Shown here piece after piece: positions 1 through 6,956 of a stretch of 64,000 nt of DNA. This DNA comes from JAEUMD01 sp050250815 (GTDB taxonomy: Bacteria > Pseudomonadota > Alphaproteobacteria > Rhizobiales > Hyphomicrobiaceae). Positions within the stretch are counted from its first letter, which is position 1, and each line of letters begins with the position of its first letter. Under the pieces are notes generated by a model. It ran no database searches, was not told the origin of the DNA, and saw only the letters and a list, made by a program, of their open reading frames with translations. A program made the position numbers and the translations under genes. Location of the stretch: assembly GCA_050250815.1 (NCBI GenBank), contig JBFWNY010000016.1, positions 1 through 64,000 of the forward strand. Reading direction: 5' to 3'.

Positions 1-294
1 GCCATGGGTACTGGCGCCGATGTAGCGATCGAGAGCGCCGGCATCACGCTGCCCAAAGGTGATCTCGGCGGGATCGTGCGGGCCCATGCGCTAGCGCGGG
101 CGACGCTTGCCAACATTCGCCAGAACCTGGGCTTCGCGTTCGGCTACAACGCGCTCGGCATCCCCATTGCGGCCGGCGTGCTCTACCCGATTCTGGGCGT
201 TCTGCTTTCGCCCATCGTGGCTGCCGTCGCCATGAGCCTGTCGTCGGTCAGCGTGATCGGCAATGCGCTGCGGCTGGGGCGCGTGCGACTCTAA
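1..294 (+). CDS. copA: Cu(I)-type P1B ATPase, C-terminal fragment (cut by window edge)
   Basis: C-terminal 97 codons of a heavy-metal P-type ATPase; the reading frame is open from base 1, so the gene begins upstream. Seen: the hinge sequence GTGADVAIESAGITL of the ATP-binding domain, then two membrane segments. The first carries a YN pair and the second an MSLSSVSVIGNALRL ending, the TM7/TM8 metal-site signature of copper(I) exporters of the P1B-1 group. Family knowledge: such pumps move Cu+ out of the cytoplasm. The gene converges on the ModE-like gene with a 19-base gap. The metal call rests on only two motifs, so another soft-metal ATPase is possible. Confidence 0.85.
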   Translation, partial: AMGTGADVAIESAGITLPKGDLGGIVRAHALARATLANIRQNLGFAFGYNALGIPIAAGVLYPILGVLLSPIVAAVAMSLSSVSVIGNALRLGRVRL

Positions 295-313
295 AGAGCG
301 CGCCGGCCCGTGG

Positions 314-742
314 TCAGTCGCGGCGCTGGTTCTCGCGCAGCCAATCGAGCGCGTCGGCCGCATGTGTCGACGTTCGCGCCTCGATCTCCCGGTAGTGGCG
401 GATCAGCTCCCGCCCGAAATCGGTGAGACGCGAAGCCGCGCCCCCGTGGCCGTGGTCGGGCGTGGCGATCGCCGGGGACTGGAAGGCGGCGTTGATCTGC
501 TGCACGAACAGCCAGGCACGGCGATAGGAGATGTTCATCGCCTCGGAGGCGCGCGACAGCGAGCCTTCCGAGTCGATCAGCTCCAGAAGGCGGATCTTGC
601 CCGGTCCCACCCGCACGCCGCCAGGAAGATCGAGCTGGATCTTGACCGAGACCGGTTGGGTGCCGTCGGCGGCCTCGACGGCCTCGCCGGCGGTCCGCAA
701 CTGCCGCGATCCGTCTGCTGGTGCGTCGTGGCGGGCCGTCAT
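314..742 (-). CDS. ModE-like winged-helix regulator without molybdate domain
   Basis: A 142-residue protein. After about 30 non-conserved residues comes the winged helix typical of ModE N-terminal domains: VGPGKIRLLELIDSEGSLS, then the helix pair SEAMNISYRRAWLFVQQIN and a wing leading to LTDFGRELIRHYREIE. The C-terminal TOBE/MOP molybdate-binding repeats of full ModE (about 260 residues) are absent, so ligand sensing must differ or be lost. It is divergent from the small-protein operon that starts at 964, which suggests local control of that operon; this is inference. I chose ATG 742 because upstream in-frame residues are low-complexity and unlike the family. Short ModE-only regulators occur widely in proteobacteria. 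Confidence 0.8.
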   Translation of the reverse strand: MTARHDAPADGSRQLRTAGEAVEAADGTQPVSVKIQLDLPGGVRVGPGKIRLLELIDSEGSLSRASEAMNISYRRAWLFVQQINAAFQSPAIATPDHGHGGAASRLTDFGRELIRHYREIEARTSTHAADALDWLRENQRRD

Positions 743-963
743 GCAACATCCTCGAAGCGGTTCTCGCGAGCGGCGGCGGCTGCGCCCCTCGCTCTGCCTC
801 ACCCACTGTAGCACGGCTTGCCGGCGCGGCGTGGCGTCGCTGCCGTTAGCGGTTGCGCTGCGCCGAGCGCACAACCCATAATGCTGCCAAGAAAGAGGCA
901 ATCCAGCGCGGTGTTCGACAATTCGGATGCGTGCGCCGGTGCGCCCGCCGGAGGAGGAAACGG

Positions 964-1242
964 ATGTCGAGCGAGCCGGAGCTGACCTGTCATGCGTGCC
1001 GCATGACGCCATATCCGCCCGATGCGCCGTTAAGTACGGAAACAGGGTTGCCGGATGGCTGGTTCGTGCGCCGGATCAATGGCAGGACCTACAAGCTGTG
1101 CGACTGCTGTGGCAGCATCCGCCACTTCAAGGGCGGCCTGTCGACCTATTTGCAGGAAAATCTCGGGCTGCCGCCGGACGCACGCCTGGAGCTCGATGAC
1201 GAAGCGGGCGGTGGCCTGCATCGCCAGCGCGTACGGTCTTGA
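964..1242 (+). CDS. Small zinc-ribbon protein, copy 1 (unknown function)
   Basis: A 92-residue protein I do not recognise. It has two CxxC pairs (Cys9/Cys12 and Cys46/Cys49, with an extra Cys48), which look like a zinc-ribbon or rubredoxin-like knuckle. Between them lie GWFVRRINGRTYKLCDCCG and after them FKGGLSTYLQENLGL. The next gene (1295-1585) has the same layout: GWRPRRIDGRVYILCDICG and FVGGLSPYLKERLNL, so the two are clear tandem paralogues. A strong GGAGGAGG ribosome site 6 bases before ATG 964 sets the start. It is the first gene of a plus-strand run ending with an electron-transfer fusion protein. No signal peptide, so cytoplasmic. Function unknown; metal binding is inferred from the cysteines only. 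Confidence 0.75.
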   Translation: MSSEPELTCHACRMTPYPPDAPLSTETGLPDGWFVRRINGRTYKLCDCCGSIRHFKGGLSTYLQENLGLPPDARLELDDEAGGGLHRQRVRS

Positions 1243-1294
1243 TGCCGGCGTGTTGCCCCCGTCGGTGGCCCGCGGCGGCCGGAGAGTTCGCGTC

Positions 1295-1585
1295 ATGAAG
1301 ATCGAGTGCGATGCCTGCCATACGGAAGTCGAGCTGAACATTACGGCGCCGACGTTGCTCAAGAAGGCGTTGCCGCGAGGCTGGCGCCCACGCCGCATCG
1401 ACGGCCGCGTCTACATCCTGTGCGATATCTGCGGCAACCTCCGCCAGTTCGTGGGCGGCTTGTCGCCCTACCTCAAGGAGCGGCTCAACCTGCAAGGCGG
1501 TACGCACGAAATCGAGACGCCCGAGTACACCGATATTCCAGACGAGTGGTTTCAGAGCAGCCGCCTGTTCAATCCGCGTGATTGA
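1295..1585 (+). CDS. Small zinc-ribbon protein, copy 2 (unknown function)
   Basis: A 96-residue paralogue of the preceding gene. The cysteine pairs are Cys5/Cys8 (ECDACH) and Cys43/Cys46 (LCDICG), spaced as in copy 1. The C-terminal tail (EYTDIPDEWFQSSRLF) is longer and acidic/aromatic. The ATG at 1295 follows a GGAGAG site. It lies 52 bases after copy 1 and 65 before the DsrC-like gene, consistent with one operon. A structural zinc site or a small adaptor binding a redox partner are both possible; nothing in the sequence settles it. Confidence 0.75.
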   Translation: MKIECDACHTEVELNITAPTLLKKALPRGWRPRRIDGRVYILCDICGNLRQFVGGLSPYLKERLNLQGGTHEIETPEYTDIPDEWFQSSRLFNPRD

Positions 1586-1650
1586 GACGAGCGTGAGACG
1601 GCTCATTACGAATTGAACAACCAGCGACAACATCGGCGGGAGGACGAGCG

Positions 1651-2025
1651 ATGAGCGACATCGACATCAACAAGGTGCTTGCAGCCGGCGAGACTGCCGT
1701 CGATCCGGCGCGCCTGTCGCGCGAGGCCGAGCTGAAGGTGTGGTCACGTGCTGCCGCCGAGGCCATGGCGAAGGCAGACGGTCTTGCGCTCACCAACGAC
1801 CACTGGAAGGTCATCGAAATGCTGCAGACCCTCTATGTGGAGCGCGGACGCGCGCCCAAGGCGCGTCTCATCTCGGGCATCCTCAACGACGAGTTCGAGG
1901 AGGAGGGCGGCAGCAAGTACCTCTACCGCCTGTTTCCCGGCGGTCCGGTGGCCCAGGGCTCGCGCCTTGCCGGCGTGCCCGCGCCGCACGACACGCGCGA
2001 CCCGTCCTTCGGCTCAACCTTCTAA
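1651..2025 (+). CDS. Cysteine-free DsrC/TusE-family protein (RspA-like)
   Basis: A 124-residue member of the DsrC/TusE/RspA family: the helical core (LTNDHWKVIEMLQTLYVERG) and the C-terminal arm (KYLYRLFPGGPVAQGSRLAG) align with the true DsrC at 15649-15981. In that alignment the sulfur-carrying arm cysteines are gone: the CysB position is Ser104 and the penultimate CysA position is Thr115, followed by a nine-residue extension. The protein contains no cysteine at all. Family knowledge: cysteine-less members (called RspA) cannot form the DsrC trisulfide and are suspected to be regulatory. It also has a 25-residue N-terminal extension. It sits between the zinc-ribbon pair and the reductase fusion. 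Family assignment is strong; function is unknown. Confidence 0.85.
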   Translation: MSDIDINKVLAAGETAVDPARLSREAELKVWSRAAAEAMAKADGLALTNDHWKVIEMLQTLYVERGRAPKARLISGILNDEFEEEGGSKYLYRLFPGGPVAQGSRLAGVPAPHDTRDPSFGSTF

Positions 2026-2127
2026 AGGTAGCAGCAAAAGTAGGCGATCTTCACCGCCGCCCCGCGTCGTCAGCGACGGTGGCGGTGACCGATCCGGCGT
2101 CGTCTTCGCAGCTCAGGACCGCCCTGC

Positions 2128-3579
2128 ATGGCTCAACTCATTCCGCTCAGCCGCCTGTCGCGACTGGTGGGACAGCCGCGCTCCGTACTTCAGCGCATGG
2201 CCCAGGATGGCGTGCTGAAGACCTTCGACGGGCAGGTGACGCTCGAGGAGGTTCTGCGGCATTTTCCCGACGTCGAGCTTCAGGACGACGCCGAGATCCG
2301 CCGTGTCGAGCAGATCAAGGCTGACGCGTCTGTTAGGCCCTCCGCGCTGCGCGATCTTCCCGACGCCGCGGTTCTGTTCGAGCGCCTCAAGGCGCTCAGC
2401 CGGGATTTCGCGGCGGCCAACGGGCGGCTCGTCCATTTGGAGCGTGTCTTCGGCTGGATCGGTGACAAGATGGGCGAGGCGGTCGAGCGGCGTGAGGCGA
2501 CGCCTCAGTTCGCCGACAGCTTCATGCAATGGTTGAAGCGGGAGCTCAGCACGTTGCCGGGAGACATACGGCGCTGGGAAGAGTTGCTCGCCAGGGAGCG
2601 GATCATGCGCGTGATGACAGCCCACGTCACGGTGCTGCCGAAGCGGCAGACGTTCGAGGTGGTGGGCGACGAGTCGATCCTGGAGGCCGGATTGCGCGCC
2701 GGAATCGCGCTGCCCTACGGCTGCAGCAATGGGACGTGCGGCGACTGCAAGTGCCGTGTGGTCAAGGGCGACGTCATGCGCGTCCGCCCGCACGATTACG
2801 TGCTGAGCGCCGCCGATAAGACCCAGGGCTACACGCTCGCCTGCTCCTACAGCGCGGTTGGCGACATTGAGATCGACGTATCTCTATGGGGTGTTGGCGA
2901 CATCCCGGAGCAGACCATCAAGACGCGGGTGAGATCGGTCGAGCGGCTGGGCGACCGGCGTATCGCCTTGCACCTGCTGACGCCGCGGGCGGAGCGCTTG
3001 CGCTATATGGCGGGACAGCGCGTCGAGATCACGGCGGCCGGCCAGACCCGCATGGTGCCCGCGGCGAGCTGCCCTTGCGAGGAGCGGCGTATCGAGGTGC
3101 ACGTCGCCTGGGACGAAGGCGATGCGTGGGGCACGGCTGCGGCTGCGCTGAAGACGAGCGAGGACGTCGTCGTGCACGGGCCATTCGGCTCGTTCGTGCT
3201 CGACGACGAGTCGCAAAGGCCGATGTTGCTCATAGCGGCCGATCACGGCTTCGCGCCCATCAAGAGCCTGCTGCAGCATGCGCTCTCGCTCGACCACGCG
3301 CCGTCGATCTCGCTCTACCGCTTGGCCGGGCCGGATGGGCTCTACCAGGAAAACCTGCTCAAGTCCTATGCGGGTGCGCTCGACAACTTCGACTACCACG
3401 CATTCGAGAACAGCGCGGGTCACGGTGCGCTGCTCGGCGCACTCGGTGCGGCATTGCCGGATCTGTCCGCATTCGATGTCTATGCGGCCGGACAAGAGGA
3501 CTTCATCGCTGCCGTCGAAGCGCATTGTCGGACGCGCGGCGTGACGGCCGACAGGTTCAGGGCCGACGCCGTGACGTGA
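2128..3579 (+). CDS. HTH-like / [2Fe-2S] ferredoxin / flavin reductase fusion
   Basis: A 483-residue multidomain protein. Residues about 1-60 look like a MerR-type helix-turn-helix (IPLSRLSRLVGQPRSVLQRM ... VTLEEVLRHFP). Residues 60-165 are helical and unassigned. Residues 165-255 form a plant-type [2Fe-2S] ferredoxin with the cluster motif YGCSNGTCGDCKC and a fourth Cys in YTLACSY. Residues 260-483 resemble a ferredoxin-NAD(P) reductase module (GQRVEIT for flavin, then VVHGPFGSF and PMLLIAADHGFAPI for nucleotide). The last two parts match class I phenol-hydroxylase/CDP-glucoseen-reductase-type electron-transfer proteins. The N-terminal domain is unusual. It is the last gene of the 964-3579 run, 102 bases after the DsrC-like gene, and converges on the rhodanese. 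Likely cytoplasmic electron transfer, perhaps serving a sulfur enzyme or the DsrC-like partner; inferred. Confidence 0.8.
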   Translation: MAQLIPLSRLSRLVGQPRSVLQRMAQDGVLKTFDGQVTLEEVLRHFPDVELQDDAEIRRVEQIKADASVRPSALRDLPDAAVLFERLKALSRDFAAANGRLVHLERVFGWIGDKMGEAVERREATPQFADSFMQWLKRELSTLPGDIRRWEELLARERIMRVMTAHVTVLPKRQTFEVVGDESILEAGLRAGIALPYGCSNGTCGDCKCRVVKGDVMRVRPHDYVLSAADKTQGYTLACSYSAVGDIEIDVSLWGVGDIPEQTIKTRVRSVERLGDRRIALHLLTPRAERLRYMAGQRVEITAAGQTRMVPAASCPCEERRIEVHVAWDEGDAWGTAAAALKTSEDVVVHGPFGSFVLDDESQRPMLLIAADHGFAPIKSLLQHALSLDHAPSISLYRLAGPDGLYQENLLKSYAGALDNFDYHAFENSAGHGALLGALGAALPDLSAFDVYAAGQEDFIAAVEAHCRTRGVTADRFRADAVT

Positions 3580-3603
3580 GCGGCGCCGGCACCGTCGTTT
3601 GAT

Positions 3604-4554
3604 CTACTCGACAACGATGGAGCGCTGTACCGGGGTGCTCTGGTCGCGTGTCCAGTCCGCCATCGAGCCGTCGTACATCTTGGCGGATTTGTTGCCCATG
3701 ATTTCGGACGACACGAACCAGCCCAAACTCGCCCAATGACCGGTATTGCAGAAGTTGATCTGCTTGCCTGACGTCGGCACGCCGGCGGCCTGATAGAGCT
3801 TTTCCAGCTGCGTCCTGGTGCGGAACCGTCCGCCGTTGTTCTCAGTCAGCCACGACTCGGGAAGGTTGGTGGCGCCCGGTATCGTGCCGCCGACCTTGGC
3901 GTCTTTGCTTTTGGAGACGCCGATGAAGAAGTCATTCGGCCGGTTGTCGACGAGCGTCTGCTTTTCCGCGATGGCGACCTTGACCTCGTCCTTGCTGGCG
4001 ATGAGCTCGCCGTGCAGGCTCGCCTTGTACGTCTTGGGAGAGGGATTGCTCGCACCGGCCTCCAGCGGATTGACCGGCTTGTTGGTGGCCTTGTCGACGT
4101 CGGCGATCCAGCCGACGAAGCCGCCGTCGAGCAGCGAAACAGCATCGTGGCCCAGCACTTTGAATGTCCAGTAGAGGCGTGTGGCGGCTCCGGTGTCCTG
4201 GGCGTTGCGGCCCATCGGAACGAGGATGACGTGCGTCGCATTGTCGATGCCGTGCGAGCCGATGAGCTTTTCGAGCTTATCGACCGCAGGCAACATGCCG
4301 ACGACGCCTTCGGCGTTCTTCTCGCGCCAGCCGGCCTTCGCGTAGTCTGTGTAGATGGAGCCGGGGATGTGCGCAGCTTCGAAGTCGGCCTTGGATCGGC
4401 CGCCGCCGCTGGTCACGTCGAGGATGACGAGGCCCGGGCTCCCCAGTTTGGATTTCACCCAGTCGATGGAGACGAGTGGATCGGCTGCCCACGCCGGGAG
4501 CGCGATCAGGGCTCCTGCCAGAAGGACAAGCATATGCACGAGATACTTTCGCAT
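3604..4554 (-). CDS. Periplasmic thiosulfate/3-mercaptopyruvate sulfurtransferase (rhodanese)
   Basis: A 316-residue protein with an N-terminal signal peptide (MRKYLVHMLVLLAGALIALPAWA) and two rhodanese domains. The first (about 25-150) has GRNAQDTGAA where an active loop would be and no catalytic Cys, so it is the inactive half. The second (about 180-300) carries the active loop NFCNTGHWAS with the sulfur-accepting Cys. Family knowledge: two-domain sulfurtransferases move sulfane sulfur from thiosulfate or mercaptopyruvate to thiols or cyanide. An export signal beside the dsr cluster suggests handling of periplasmic sulfane sulfur; inferred. A GGGAGG site precedes ATG 4554. A terminator at 4683-4714 separates it from the Mrp gene, so it probably has its own promoter. 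Confidence 0.88.
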   Translation of the reverse strand: MRKYLVHMLVLLAGALIALPAWAADPLVSIDWVKSKLGSPGLVILDVTSGGGRSKADFEAAHIPGSIYTDYAKAGWREKNAEGVVGMLPAVDKLEKLIGSHGIDNATHVILVPMGRNAQDTGAATRLYWTFKVLGHDAVSLLDGGFVGWIADVDKATNKPVNPLEAGASNPSPKTYKASLHGELIASKDEVKVAIAEKQTLVDNRPNDFFIGVSKSKDAKVGGTIPGATNLPESWLTENNGGRFRTRTQLEKLYQAAGVPTSGKQINFCNTGHWASLGWFVSSEIMGNKSAKMYDGSMADWTRDQSTPVQRSIVVE

Positions 4555-4682
4555 GTCGGCCTCCCTAAGAATGGAACCGTCACCACGCGGGCTTTTGCCT
4601 TTGGCGGGATGCGGCGGCTTGGAGCCTGATCTTCCGCGATAGACCAGTCAAGGGCGATGCGGTCTTGCTTTGGCCAGCAACG

Positions 4683-4714
4683 AAAAAGGGCGGCAACCGG
4701 CCAAGCCACCGCCC
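4683..4714 (-). terminator. Rho-independent terminator after mrp
   Basis: Read on the minus strand, GGGCGG (4709-4714) and CCGCCC (4688-4693) form a stem around a 15-base loop and are followed at once by five T (4683-4687). It lies 24 bases beyond the stop of the Mrp gene and ends the minus-strand dsr/DUF4202/mrp run ahead of the rhodanese gene. Confidence 0.75.
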
Positions 4715-4737
4715 ATTAAGCCGGTTGGGGTGAAGGC

Positions 4738-6201
4738 TCAGCCGCGGTTCAGGCCCTTGGCCGCAAGCTCCTCCAGGTATCCCTTCCAGCGGCGATCCTT
4801 CTCCTGTCCCAGCTCCTGCAGATAGGACCAGGAGTAGAGACCGGTGTCGTGGCCGTCGTCGAAGACGATCTTGGCGGCGTACTTGCCCACCGGGCGCAGC
4901 TCCTTGATCTTGACGTTGCGCTTGCCCGGCACGGTGACGCGCTGCTCGGCCGAATGACCCTGCACCTCCGCCGATGGGCTCATCACGCGCAGCATCTCGG
5001 CGGGCAACTCGTAGGAGTAGCCGTCCTTGAACGTGACCTTGAGGGTGTCGCGCGCGGAAGAGACCTGCATCACGGGTGCCTCGACACCCTTGATCTTCTG
5101 CACCTCGTCCCAGACCTTGTGGGCCAGATCCTTGTAGACCTTGGCTTCCGGGCTATCAGGCCGGATCGCGGTCACCGGAGTGCCGGCATCGGACAGCTCG
5201 CGGATGTCCATGTGCAGTGGTACGCCGCCCAGGAATGCGAGGCCCAGTTTCTCGGCTTCCTTCTCGGCGCCGCCATGGCCGAAGATGTCGTAACGCTTGC
5301 CGGTGTCGGGCGCGATGAAGAAGCTCATGTTCTCGACGAGGCCCAGGACAGGCACATCGACCTTGCGGAACATATTGAGACCCTTGCGCGCGTCGATGAG
5401 CGCTAGGTCCTGCGGCGTGGAGACGATGACCGCGCCGGTCATCGGCACCTGCTGCGCCATGGTGAGCTGCACGTCACCGGTGCCAGGCGGCATGTCGATG
5501 ACGAGTACGTCCAGGTCGCCGTCGAAGTTCCAGGCCACATCGAACAGCATCTGGTTCAACGCCTGCACGACCATCGGGCCGCGCCAGACGATGGGCATCG
5601 CTTCGTCGACGAGAAAACCCATCGACATGACGGCAAGACCGTAAGCCTTGAGCGGGATGAGCTTCTGCTGGTCCTCGGTCGCCGAGGGCTGCTCGCCCGA
5701 CAGGCCGAGCAGGCGCGGCTGCGATGGGCCGTAGATGTCGGCGTCGAACATGCCCACGCGCAAGCCGAGCGCCTGCAAACCGAGCGCAATGTTGACGGCC
5801 GTGGTCGATTTGCCGACACCACCCTTGCCCGAGGCAACGGCGACGATGTGCTTCACTCCCGGCAGCCCCGGCAAGGACGAGGGCGCAGCGGACGTCGGCG
5901 CGGTGCGCGGCGGCTTGCTGGGGACCGCCGCGCCGTTTCCGGCGCTACCCTGAGGCGCTTCAGCCGTCAGCACGGCGGTGGCCGAGGAAACGCCCTCTAC
6001 CTTGGCCACTGCCTCTTCAGCGGCGCGGCGCAGCGGTTCCAGCGAACCGGCCTTGTCGGCGGGGACCGTGATCGAGAAGTAGACGCGGTCGTTCTTGATG
6101 GCGATGCCGGAGACGAGGCCCAGATCGGCGATGTTTCCACCTCCATCGGGACCTTCGATGACGCGCAGCGCGTCGAGCACGTGCTTCTTGGTCAGGCTCA
6201 T
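4738..6201 (-). CDS. Mrp/NBP35-family Fe-S carrier ATPase fused to DUF971
   Basis: A 487-residue three-part protein. Residues 1-85: DUF59/MIP18 domain. Residues 115-360: ParA/Mrp P-loop ATPase, with the deviant Walker A GKGGVGKST, FDADIYGPSQPR and IDMPPGTGDVQLT. Residues about 385-480: DUF971 (GBBH-like) domain, with LPAEMLRVMSPSAEVQGH and ATG-like DDGHDTGLYSW. Family knowledge: Mrp/ApbC proteins carry and deliver [4Fe-4S] clusters. The CxxC that normally bridges the cluster after VENMS is replaced by FFIAPDTGKRYDIFGHGG, a replacement I recall as usual in alphaproteobacteria. The DUF971 fusion is less usual. Position downstream of the iron-sulfur-rich dsr genes suggests a role in their maturation; inferred. 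GAGGAG precedes the start. Confidence 0.9.
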   Translation of the reverse strand: MSLTKKHVLDALRVIEGPDGGGNIADLGLVSGIAIKNDRVYFSITVPADKAGSLEPLRRAAEEAVAKVEGVSSATAVLTAEAPQGSAGNGAAVPSKPPRTAPTSAAPSSLPGLPGVKHIVAVASGKGGVGKSTTAVNIALGLQALGLRVGMFDADIYGPSQPRLLGLSGEQPSATEDQQKLIPLKAYGLAVMSMGFLVDEAMPIVWRGPMVVQALNQMLFDVAWNFDGDLDVLVIDMPPGTGDVQLTMAQQVPMTGAVIVSTPQDLALIDARKGLNMFRKVDVPVLGLVENMSFFIAPDTGKRYDIFGHGGAEKEAEKLGLAFLGGVPLHMDIRELSDAGTPVTAIRPDSPEAKVYKDLAHKVWDEVQKIKGVEAPVMQVSSARDTLKVTFKDGYSYELPAEMLRVMSPSAEVQGHSAEQRVTVPGKRNVKIKELRPVGKYAAKIVFDDGHDTGLYSWSYLQELGQEKDRRWKGYLEELAAKGLNRG

Positions 6202-6299
6202 GTCGTGATGCTCCTCGTGTGATGGCGCTCCGCGCGGCCGTCGCGATCTAACGCGCTCCGGTGGCCGCCCGTGGATGAGCGTTGGATATGGCTATTCGA

Positions 6300-6938
6300 T
6301 CAGTCGACCGCTACGGCCGCGAGCTTTGCGAGCGTGTCCTTCTCGCGCTCGACCGCGGCCAGCACCAGACGCTTCGTCCGCTCCGGAAGGTCGAGGGACA
6401 AGGCCGCCTGGTGTCCCTTCGGCGACATCTTGCGCAGCGTCTTGCCGACGATGTCGATGATCTTGTCATCGTCGTAGTTCGAGTACTTGCCCAGGAACTC
6501 GTCGAAGTAGTGCTGCACGAAGACGACATCGACGACGTTCTCGAGTGCCTGGCTCTCGCGGTCCTTCTTGAGCTGCTCCTTCTTGATCAGCATGACCACG
6601 CGCGCGATGTCGTCGTCGGTGTAGCCCTGTTCGCGCATGATGTGCGAGATGACTTCGCCGTGATGCTCGCGGCACGCCTTGCGCCAGTCATTGTAGCCGT
6701 TGCGGCCTTCCGGATAACTAGACCGTGGTATGTCCCAGCGGCGAATGTGCTGCGCGCGAGCGGCGATGCGGAGGCTGTCGGAAGCCTCCGGATACATGGC
6801 GGCGAGCCGCTCGGTCATGCGTTCTGCGTAAACGATCTCGTAGGGCCGATCGGTGCCATCGACGCGCACTGTGCGCGGGTCGTCAACGTTGGCGGCATCG
6901 ATGGCGGCCATCGTCTTGTCGAGGCGGCTCTGCTGCAT
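6300..6938 (-). CDS. DUF4202 family protein
   Basis: A 212-residue soluble protein matching what I recall of DUF4202: AIDAANVDDPRTV at the start, HIRRWDIPRSSYPEGRNGYNDWR in the middle and LENVVDVVFVQHYFDEF later. Many His/Asp/Glu residues (ARAQHIRRWDIPR, CREHHGEVISH, VFVQHYFDEF) recall an HD-type metal phosphohydrolase fold, but this is only a resemblance. It lies 18 bases after dsrN and looks co-transcribed with the dsr genes. Family knowledge: DUF4202 genes are often seen near sulfur-metabolism genes, but no activity is established to my knowledge. Start ATG 6938 follows a GGAGAG site. Confidence 0.75.
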   Translation of the reverse strand: MQQSRLDKTMAAIDAANVDDPRTVRVDGTDRPYEIVYAERMTERLAAMYPEASDSLRIAARAQHIRRWDIPRSSYPEGRNGYNDWRKACREHHGEVISHIMREQGYTDDDIARVVMLIKKEQLKKDRESQALENVVDVVFVQHYFDEFLGKYSNYDDDKIIDIVGKTLRKMSPKGHQAALSLDLPERTKRLVLAAVEREKDTLAKLAAVAVD

Positions 6939-6956
6939 GGTTCGAGCTCTCCGTGT

